A stretch of 64,000 nt of DNA, taken from assembly GCA_051657715.1 (NCBI GenBank), contig JBOFLF010000064.1, positions 124,001-188,000 of the forward strand, in the 5' to 3' direction. The notes under the pieces are model-generated. The model ran no database searches and was not told where the DNA came from. It was given only the letters and a program-made list of their open reading frames with translations. This DNA comes from JBOFBH01 sp051657715. Lineage in GTDB: Bacteria > Actinomycetota > Actinomycetes > Actinomycetales > Angustibacteraceae. Below, piece by piece: positions 58,201-64,000 of the stretch. The number at the start of each line of letters is the position of its first letter. The first letter of the stretch is position 1. The position numbers and the translations under genes are program-made.

Positions 58201-59079
58201 GTGACTCCCGAGCACTTCGACGCTGGACGTCTGCCCGGCCCCTTCCTGGCCCCGGGTTCGTCGTCGTTCACCGACTTCATCGCTGCGCACCGGCCGGCGT
58301 TGCTGCCGGGTGGGCGCAGCCTTCCGGCTGGCGCTGTACCGGACGTCCCACACGGCACCACGATCGTTGCCGCGCAGTTCGCCGGTGGTGTGGTGATGGG
58401 CGGCGACCGCCGAGCCACCATGGGCAGCATGATCGCGAGCCGGGAGATCGAGAAGGTCTTCGGCACCGACGAGTACTCCTGCGTGGGCATCGCCGGCAGC
58501 GCCGGGCTGGCGATCGAGCTGGTCCGGCTCTTCCAGGTCGAGCTGGAGCACTACGAGAAGATCGAAGGCACGCTGCTGTCGCTCGAGGGCAAGGCGAACC
58601 GGTTGGCGTCGATGATCCGCGGCAACCTGGGCATGGCCATGCAGGGGTTGGCGGTGGTTCCGTTGTTCGCCGGCTATGACGTGGCCGAGCGGGTCGGCCG
58701 GATTTACAGCTATGACGTGACCGGCGGCGTCTACGCCGAGCGCCATCATCATTCGGTCGGCTCGGGTTCGCTGTTCTCCCGGGGTGCGCTGAAGAAGCTG
58801 TGGCAGCCGGGCATGGACGTCGACGACGCGGTCCAGGTGGTGGTGGAGGCGTTGTACGACGCCGCCGACGACGACTCGGCCACTGGCGGACCGGACCTGC
58901 AGCGCCGGATCTGGCCGGTGGTCGGCGTGGTTGACGTCGAGGGTTATCGGCGGCTGACGGAGGCGACCTTGTCGACGGTGGTGGAGCACGTGGTCGAGGG
59001 TCGTCGGGAGACGACGAACGGCGGTCGCCGTCGAGGTCATGAACGAGCCAGCTCGACGGGGGAGGTGGACGCGTCATGA
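58201..59079 (+). CDS. prcB: 20S proteasome beta subunit
   Basis: 292 residues. A 52-residue propeptide (FLAPGSSSFTDFIAAHRPALLP) is removed autocatalytically at Gly52-Thr53 in PHGTTIVAAQ; Thr53 becomes the nucleophile. GVVMGGDRRATMGSMIASREIEKV has the catalytic Asp/Arg and Lys residues. The C-terminal ~25 residues are charged and extra. GTG start at 58201. It overlaps prcA by an ATGA quartet, ensuring matched subunit amounts. Confidence 0.97.
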   Translation: MTPEHFDAGRLPGPFLAPGSSSFTDFIAAHRPALLPGGRSLPAGAVPDVPHGTTIVAAQFAGGVVMGGDRRATMGSMIASREIEKVFGTDEYSCVGIAGSAGLAIELVRLFQVELEHYEKIEGTLLSLEGKANRLASMIRGNLGMAMQGLAVVPLFAGYDVAERVGRIYSYDVTGGVYAERHHHSVGSGSLFSRGALKKLWQPGMDVDDAVQVVVEALYDAADDDSATGGPDLQRRIWPVVGVVDVEGYRRLTEATLSTVVEHVVEGRRETTNGGRRRGHERASSTGEVDAS

Positions 59080-59921
59080 CGATGCCGTTCTACGTCTCGC
59101 CCGAGCAGCTGATGAAGGATCGGGCCGACTACGCGCGCAAGGGGATCGCCCGTGGGCGATCGGCGGTCGTCCTGGGATACGACGGCGGGATCGCGTTCGT
59201 CGCGGAGAACACCTCTCGGGCGCTGCACAAGATCAGCGAGATCTACGACCGGGTGGCGTTCGCCGCGGTGGGCAAGTACAACGAGTTCGAGAATCTGCGG
59301 GTGGCCGGTATCCGTTACGCGGACCTGCGCGGCTACTCCTACGACCGCAGCGACGTGTCGGCCCGTGGGCTGGCGAACGCGTACGCGCAGACTCTCGGCA
59401 CGGTGTTCACCCAGGAGTCCAAGCCGTACGAGGTGGAGATCGTGGTCGCCGAGGTCGGCACCCGCCCGCAGGACGATCAGATCTACCGGATCACCTACGA
59501 CGGGTCGGTCGCCGACGAACGCGGTTTCGTTGCCATGGGTGGCCAGCCGGAGTCGATCGCCACGGCGCTGGCCGATCGCTGGCAACCCGACCTGACCCTT
59601 GCCGATGCGCTGTCCCTGGCAGTGGAGTTGCTGGCTCAGGACCCGGCCGGCGGTGAAGCCCGCACTCTCGGTCCGGGTGTCCTCGAGGTGGCGGTCCTGG
59701 ACCGGCAGCGGGAGCGTCGGTTGTTCCGCCGGATCAGCGGTGAGCTGCTGGAGCGCCTGCTCAGCCCGAACGACCCGACGTCCGACGTCCCTGCGGACGA
59801 CGACCGCCGCGCCGACGGCCCGGACAGCGCCGTCCCCGGTATGCACGAGCCCACCACCGAGCGCCCGGACGGCGCGTCATCAGCCGCGCCGCACGATCAG
59901 CCCGACCGGCCACCCTCCTGA
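59076..59921 (+). CDS. prcA: 20S proteasome alpha subunit
   Basis: 281 residues: FYVSPEQLMKDRADYARKGIARGRSAVVLGYDGGIAFVAEN is the PrcA start, including the gate N-terminus and the Lys-containing pocket region (ARKGIARGRS) that receives Mpa tails. The body follows the Ntn fold without a catalytic Thr. The last ~45 residues are Asp/Ala/Pro-rich and likely disordered. It is downstream of prcB by 4-bp overlap. The stop lies in the first of two 17-bp tandem copies. Confidence 0.96.
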   Translation: MTMPFYVSPEQLMKDRADYARKGIARGRSAVVLGYDGGIAFVAENTSRALHKISEIYDRVAFAAVGKYNEFENLRVAGIRYADLRGYSYDRSDVSARGLANAYAQTLGTVFTQESKPYEVEIVVAEVGTRPQDDQIYRITYDGSVADERGFVAMGGQPESIATALADRWQPDLTLADALSLAVELLAQDPAGGEARTLGPGVLEVAVLDRQRERRLFRRISGELLERLLSPNDPTSDVPADDDRRADGPDSAVPGMHEPTTERPDGASSAAPHDQPDRPPS

Positions 59922-59939
59922 CCCGGCCACCCTCCTGAC
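59906..59939. repeat. Two 17-bp copies spanning the prcA stop codon
   Basis: CCGGCCACCCTCCTGAC occurs twice without a gap. The first copy contains the prcA TGA (59919-59921); the second repeats it two codons out of register after 17 bp. Confidence 0.95.
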
Positions 59940-59952
59940 CCGGCGGCCGTCC

Positions 59953-59990
59953 GGTACCTGCTCAGCTCGCTGGTACCTGCTCAGCTGGCC
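59953..59990. repeat. Two 19-bp copies spanning the epimerase stop codon
   Basis: GGTACCTGCTCAGCTCGCT and GGTACCTGCTCAGCTGGCC. The right copy contains the stop of the convergent epimerase gene (complement TCA, 59981-59983). It begins only 13 bp after the prcA repeat ends. Confidence 0.92.
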
Positions 59991-60988
59991 AGCAGATCGC
60001 GCTCCTGCTCCGGGGTGAGCCCGGCTCGGCGGGGGCGGTCCAGGCCGAGCTCGCGTTCCCAGCGCAGCGCGTCAGCGACCAGCTCGGCTAACGGCCGGCA
60101 GGTCAGACCGGCGGCGCGCGCGGCCGAACCGTCCCGGCAGCTGAAGCCCACCCAGTCCGGGTCGTGGATCCACAGCGGCAGCGACCGGTCGCCCATGTAC
60201 TCCTGGACCCCGAGGGCCGCCAACCGCGCGGGGTCGACCGCGGTGACCTGGACCTGGACGCCGACCGCTTCCCGGCAGGCGTCCAGCACCGCGGAGAACG
60301 GGTACTGGTCACCGACCGCGTTGAGTGTGCCGGTGACGGCGTCGACGCCGGCCCGGACGAGCCAGGCGGCCAGGTCCGCCGCGTGCAGGGTCTGGGTGGC
60401 GTGGCCCGGCACCGCTGGCACCAGTACCGGTGCACCGCGCACCCATCCGCCGGCTCCCTCGACGGCCGCGGCGAACCGAGCCGGCCAGTAGCCGAACCGG
60501 TCGGTGCGGTCCCCGTACCCGCCGAGCAGCCCGGCCCGGGCGATCAGCAGCCGGTCGCTGACGGCGTCCCAGCAGGCCCGCTCACCGGCCGCTTTCGCCG
60601 GTCCGTACTCAGCCTCGGTCGCGGTGTCCGTCGCCAGCGGGGCAAACAGGCTGGCGGACTCGTCGGCTCCTGGCTGGTCCTGGCGGGCGTACACCGAGCA
60701 CGACGACACGTACGTCCAGTGCCGGGTGCGGTCAGCCAGCGCGGCCAACGCCGATCGGACGAACCCTGGCTGTCGGGAGACGTCGACCACCGCGTCCCAG
60801 TCCTGCCCGGCAACGGCGTCATAGGCATCCGATCGCGATCGGTCTGCGGGAACCCACCGGACGCCGTCCGGTGCCGTGCCTGCCTCGCCGCGGGCCAGGC
60901 ATGTCACCTCGGACCCGACAGCCTGGGCTGCTCGGGCGACCAACCGGCCCAGCCACGCCGTCCCACCCAGCACCAGGATCGTTGTCAT
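59981..60988 (-). CDS. NAD-dependent epimerase/dehydratase (SDR) family protein
   Basis: 335 residues, extended short-chain dehydrogenase fold. TTILVLGGTAWLGRLVARAA is the GxxGxxG NAD site (with Trp in it). VVDVSRQPGFVRSAL and TYVSSCSVYARQDQPG provide the active-site Ser, and the Tyr-x3-Lys is in EYGPAKAAGERACW. It is likely an NAD(P)H-dependent reductase or isomerase of unknown substrate; similar genes are scattered in actinobacteria. ATG 60988 was chosen over 61036 because the NAD motif begins there. Confidence 0.88.
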   Translation of the reverse strand: MTTILVLGGTAWLGRLVARAAQAVGSEVTCLARGEAGTAPDGVRWVPADRSRSDAYDAVAGQDWDAVVDVSRQPGFVRSALAALADRTRHWTYVSSCSVYARQDQPGADESASLFAPLATDTATEAEYGPAKAAGERACWDAVSDRLLIARAGLLGGYGDRTDRFGYWPARFAAAVEGAGGWVRGAPVLVPAVPGHATQTLHAADLAAWLVRAGVDAVTGTLNAVGDQYPFSAVLDACREAVGVQVQVTAVDPARLAALGVQEYMGDRSLPLWIHDPDWVGFSCRDGSAARAAGLTCRPLAELVADALRWERELGLDRPRRAGLTPEQERDLLAS

Positions 60989-61183
60989 GACCACATCCGA
61001 ACACTGGTGCGCCGGGACGGACAGGTGCGTTCGCACGTGGCGTACCTAGCGCGCGTGCATGGGCGCCTCAGCACCTACGGGCACCAGAGCAAGCCCGGAC
61101 GCCAGGTGGCTGGTGTGATCGGCGATCCAGCCAGCCAGGTCGTAGGGCGCCACGTACGCTGATGGAGAGCCCACGCTGACGAG

Positions 61184-61217
61184 GCGACGGGACTGGCAAG
61201 GCGACGGGACTGGGCAT
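61184..61217 (+). repeat. Two 17-bp copies at the pafA start
   Basis: GCGACGGGACTGGCAAG and GCGACGGGACTGGGCAT. The second ends with the first two bases (AT) of the pafA ATG. No other ribosome-binding site is clear, so the GGGA of the second unit may serve. Confidence 0.85.
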
Positions 61218-62577
61218 GGACCGACGGATTTTCGGGATCGAGAACGAGTACGGCGTCACCTGTTCCTTCGAGGGTCAGCGACGGCTCAGCCCGGACGAGG
61301 TGGCCCGCTACCTGTTCCGCCGCGTGGTGTCCTGGGGTCGGTCCAGCAACGTGTTCCTGCGCAACGGTGCCCGCCTGTACCTGGACGTCGGCTCGCACCC
61401 GGAGTACGCCACGCCGGAGTGCGACGACTTGCGGCAGGCCGTGGTGCACGACAAGGCGGGGGAGCGGATCCTCGAGGGCTTGGTCGCGGACGCCCAGCAG
61501 CGGCTCACCGACGAGGGCGTCACCGGCCAGGTCTACCTGTTCAAGAACAACACCGATTCCGCTGGGAATTCCTACGGGTGCCACGAGAACTACCTGGTCT
61601 CTCGTAGCGGCGACTTCCAGCGGATGTCGGATGTGCTGATCCCCTTCCTGGTCAGCCGGCAGATCATCTGCGGTGCCGGCAAGGTGCTGCAGACCCCCCG
61701 GGGGGCGGTCTACTGCGTCAGCCAGCGCGCCGACCACATCTGGGAGGGGGTCTCCAGCGCGACGACCCGCTCCCGGCCGATCATCAACACCCGGGACGAG
61801 CCGCACGCGGACGCCGAGCACCACCGCCGGCTGCACGTGATCGTCGGCGACTCCAACATGAGCGAGACCACCACCCTGCTCAAGTTAGGGTCCGCGGACA
61901 TCGTGCTGCAGATGATTGAGGCGGGGGTGGTGATGCGCGACCTCACCCTGGAGAACCCGATTCGCGCGATCCGCGAGATCAGCCACGACATCACCGGCCG
62001 GCGCACCGTGCGACTTGCGAACGGTCGTGAGGTGTCCGCGCTGCAGATCCAGGCCGAGTACCTGGAACGGGCGTCGGACCACCTGGACCGTCGCGGTGGT
62101 GGGGCACCGGTGCACAAGACCGTGCTCGATCTGTGGCGGCGCACGCTGGGCGCCGTCGAGACCGGTGACCTGTCGTCGATGGACCGGGAGATCGACTGGA
62201 TCATCAAGTACCGGTTGATCGAGCGCTACCGGGCCAAGCACGGCTTGACGCTGTCCGATCCTCGAGTAGCCCAGGTGGACCTGGCCTACCACGACATCCA
62301 CCGTCGCCGCGGGTTGTACTACTTGATGGAACGAGCCGGCCGCACTGAGCGGGTGGCCAGCGACGTGGAGATCTTCGAGGCCAAGTCGGTGCCGCCGCAG
62401 ACCACCAGGGCCAAGCTGCGCGGCGACTTCGTGCGACGTGCCCAGGAGCAGCGTCGGGACTTCACCGTCGACTGGGTGCACCTGAAGCTGAACGATCAAG
62501 CCCAGCGGACCGTGCTGTGCAAGGACCCGTTCGCGCACGCCGACGAGCGCGTCGAGCGGCTGATCGCCAGCATGTGA
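61216..62577 (+). CDS. pafA: Pup-protein ligase
   Basis: 453 residues. MDRRIFGIENEYGVTCSFEG carries the ATP-binding Glu9. FLRNGARLYLDVGSHPEYATPE has the catalytic Asp57, without the extra Dop loop. VYLFKNNTDSAGNSYGCHENYL and IINTRDEPHADAEHHRRLHVIVGDSNMSE are shared carboxylate-amine ligase motifs. It phosphorylates the C-terminal Glu of Pup and joins it to a lysine of target proteins. It begins the segment that continues with an FKBP gene, then pafB/pafC in related genomes. Confidence 0.97.
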   Translation: MDRRIFGIENEYGVTCSFEGQRRLSPDEVARYLFRRVVSWGRSSNVFLRNGARLYLDVGSHPEYATPECDDLRQAVVHDKAGERILEGLVADAQQRLTDEGVTGQVYLFKNNTDSAGNSYGCHENYLVSRSGDFQRMSDVLIPFLVSRQIICGAGKVLQTPRGAVYCVSQRADHIWEGVSSATTRSRPIINTRDEPHADAEHHRRLHVIVGDSNMSETTTLLKLGSADIVLQMIEAGVVMRDLTLENPIRAIREISHDITGRRTVRLANGREVSALQIQAEYLERASDHLDRRGGGAPVHKTVLDLWRRTLGAVETGDLSSMDREIDWIIKYRLIERYRAKHGLTLSDPRVAQVDLAYHDIHRRRGLYYLMERAGRTERVASDVEIFEAKSVPPQTTRAKLRGDFVRRAQEQRRDFTVDWVHLKLNDQAQRTVLCKDPFAHADERVERLIASM

Positions 62578-62669
62578 CCGCCAGAGGCATCCCACCCCGC
62601 TCCCGGCCGACCCGACCACGAGATGGCCAGTTAGGGTGGAACGTCTCGTCCTCGAACAAAGGTTGATCC

Positions 62670-63650
62670 GTGCGACCTGTTCGTCTTCGACCCGCGGCGC
62701 GTCTCGCGGCCGTCATCGCCGTCTCGGCTCTCGCGGTCGCCGGTTGCGCGAATGCCGACCCGGATCCGTCCTCGCCCCAATCGGTCACCACCAATGCCCT
62801 GCGGGGGGTGAAGGTGAGCGGTGAGGCCGGGAAGAAGCCGGCCCTCACCTTGACGCGCACCCCGACGTCGTTGACCACTACCGGCACCGTGGTGGTCGAG
62901 CCGGGCGACGGCGCGACCGTCGCGAGCGGGCAGCGGGTCACCGTCGACTACCTGCTGGTGAACGGCAAGGACGGCAAGGAGGCCGACTCCTCGTTCGGGA
63001 AGACGCCGCAGAACTTCATCGCCGACCCCAAACGGCTCATGCCCGGTCTGGCCAACAGCTTGATCGGCCAGAAGGTCGGGGCCCGGATCCTCGCGGGGAT
63101 CGCGCCCAAGGATGGTTTCGGCGAGGCCGGCAACCCCTCGCTCGGGTTCGGTAAGGACGACGCCCTGCTCTTCGTGCTGGACATCAAGGCCGCCGCCACC
63201 CCGCTCACCAAGGCCACTGGTGAGCAGGTCTCTGCGAAGGCGGGCCTGCCGACGGTGAAGGACAACGGGGCGCAGGAACCGACCATCACTATTCCGAAGG
63301 ACCCACCACCCAGCACCCTGCAGGTGCAGCCGCTGATCAAGGGCACCGGTCCGCGGGTCGAGTCCGGCAACACGATCTCCGCGGCGTACGTCGGTGTCAT
63401 CTATGGCTCCGGCCGGGTGTTCGACTCGTCGTACAAGACCGGGAGGCTGTTGCAGAGCCCCGTCGGGGTTAAAGGTCTCGTTCCTGGGTTCGACAAGGGA
63501 CTGGTCGGTCAGACCGTCGGCAGCCGGGTGTTGCTGGTGATCCCCCCGAAGGAGGGGTACGGCAAGCGGGGAAACCCGCAGGCCGGCATCAAAAGCACCG
63601 ACACCTTGGTGTTCGTGGTCGACATCCTGGACGCCTACCAGCAGGGCTGA
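62670..63650 (+). CDS. FKBP-type peptidyl-prolyl isomerase lipoprotein, two domains
   Basis: 326 residues. Signal with lipobox AVIAVSALAVAGC, acylated at Cys26. The two FKBP domains span ~residues 75-175 (VVEPGDGATVASGQRVTVDYLLV ... LLFVLDIKAA) and ~residues 215-322 (VQPLIKGTGPRVESGNTISAAYVGVIYGSGRVFDSSY, PVGVKGLVPGFDKGLVGQ, VLLVIPPKEGYG, LVFVVDILDAYQQG). The second domain retains more of the aromatic active-site residues; the first is degenerate. It should fold extracytoplasmic proteins. FKBP genes next to pafA are conserved in many actinobacteria. GTG start. Confidence 0.9.
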   Translation: MRPVRLRPAARLAAVIAVSALAVAGCANADPDPSSPQSVTTNALRGVKVSGEAGKKPALTLTRTPTSLTTTGTVVVEPGDGATVASGQRVTVDYLLVNGKDGKEADSSFGKTPQNFIADPKRLMPGLANSLIGQKVGARILAGIAPKDGFGEAGNPSLGFGKDDALLFVLDIKAAATPLTKATGEQVSAKAGLPTVKDNGAQEPTITIPKDPPPSTLQVQPLIKGTGPRVESGNTISAAYVGVIYGSGRVFDSSYKTGRLLQSPVGVKGLVPGFDKGLVGQTVGSRVLLVIPPKEGYGKRGNPQAGIKSTDTLVFVVDILDAYQQG

Positions 63651-63768
63651 CCTGCTTCACCAGACCGGCTGCTGGGCAGCAGCTGGACCGGGATTTTGAC
63701 GGCAGTCGGGACGGCACCACCACCCACGGCGGTCCAATGTCGGGACGGTCTCGGTCGGCGTCCTTGCA

Positions 63769-64000
63769 TCACGTTGCGGTGTTTCCCAGTAGTCGGCCGG
63801 CGTGAACCCCGGCAACGGCGGGGGACAGGAAAGCGGCAGGGTCGTCGTCCAGGCCACGGCCCATCGTGGACAACGGTGCGGGGCACCGTCGCAGAGCGGT
63901 GTCCAGGCCGTCCAGCTTCACCTCGATCAATCGGTGCAGCCCCCGCGGGGTGGCGAGGGTCGCAGCTTGATCGCGCACCGTACGCCCCAGTTCGCCGGGC
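63769..64000 (-). CDS. C-terminal part of DUF3866 family protein (partial)
   Basis: The reverse frame is open to the window edge and encodes 76 residues, ending PLSTMGRGLDDDPAAFLSPAVAGVHAGRLLG. The STMGRGLDDDPAAF stretch is what I recall for DUF3866, a family that accompanies the pafA/pafBC region in actinobacteria. No activity is known to me. The 118 bp between the FKBP gene and this stop shows no further feature. Confidence 0.65.
   Translation of the reverse strand, partial: PGELGRTVRDQAATLATPRGLHRLIEVKLDGLDTALRRCPAPLSTMGRGLDDDPAAFLSPAVAGVHAGRLLGNTAT

Overview
The window is a GC-rich, gene-dense chromosomal segment of an actinobacterium. It carries four lineage markers: the Pup-proteasome system (mpa/arc, dop, pup, prcB, prcA, pafA), mycothiol synthesis (mshC), an F420-type LLM oxidoreductase and an actinobacterial-type GlgA. 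GTG starts are frequent, 4-bp ATGA/GTGA overlaps are common, and no part looks plasmid- or phage-like as a whole. I do not assign a genus. From general knowledge of Mycobacterium tuberculosis, the segment from the M20 peptidase (24620) to pafA (62577) follows the gene order of the Rv2141c-Rv2097c region (M20, DUF5703, uppP, phosphatase, SCO1664-like, mshC, PAC2, metH, RecB-like nuclease, trmI, mpa, dop, pup, prcBA, pafA), with local insertions.

Layout. 1-4.6 kb: 3' end of glgA, an ABC exporter pair, a conserved hypothetical gene with apparent frame disruption, and an orphan ABC ATPase. 4.7-8.4 kb: lytic transglycosylase, an NfeD/stomatin pair and a membrane protein. 8.5-12.3 kb: an ECF sigma factor, membrane anti-sigma and ABC transporter operon. 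12.5-21 kb: TSUP transporter, SpoU methyltransferase, a DUF433/DUF5615 toxin-antitoxin pair, HelD, and a MoxR/VWA pair. 21-24.4 kb: sirtuin, MFS exporter, a divergent ribosomal protein L11 paralogue and tRNA-Leu(GAG). 24.6-48.2 kb: the mycobacterial-like conserved block of peptidase, LLM oxidoreductase, uppP, corA, the phosphatase/DUF3090/SCO1664/mshC cluster, PAC2, metH, HAD, VapBC, a FtsX-type ABC exporter, RecB-like nuclease, site-2 protease and TrmI. 48.4-64 kb: the proteasome locus.

The proteasome locus is interrupted between mpa and dop by about 6 kb. This insert holds a decayed type I restriction-modification locus (hsdM 5' fragment, an in-frame hsdM-hsdS deletion fusion, an intact rhuM-like gene and an hsdR 5' remnant) followed by a lipase / GNAT-NUDIX / 5'-3' exonuclease operon. 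The Pup system itself looks complete. Mpa ends in the GQYL gate-opening tail, PrcB keeps its Thr nucleophile, and Pup ends in Gly-Gly-Glu, so it needs no deamidation before PafA ligates it.

Two signals stand out. First, short local tandem duplications, mostly 17-19 bp units, recur at gene ends across the window. At several loci (rplK-like, dop, prcA, the epimerase, DUF5703) they duplicate the stop codon itself. Second, the L11 paralogue has lost the proline-rich segment where thiopeptide-resistance mutations map, and it sits upstream of an MFS drug exporter on the same strand, which suggests a candidate antibiotic-protection unit.
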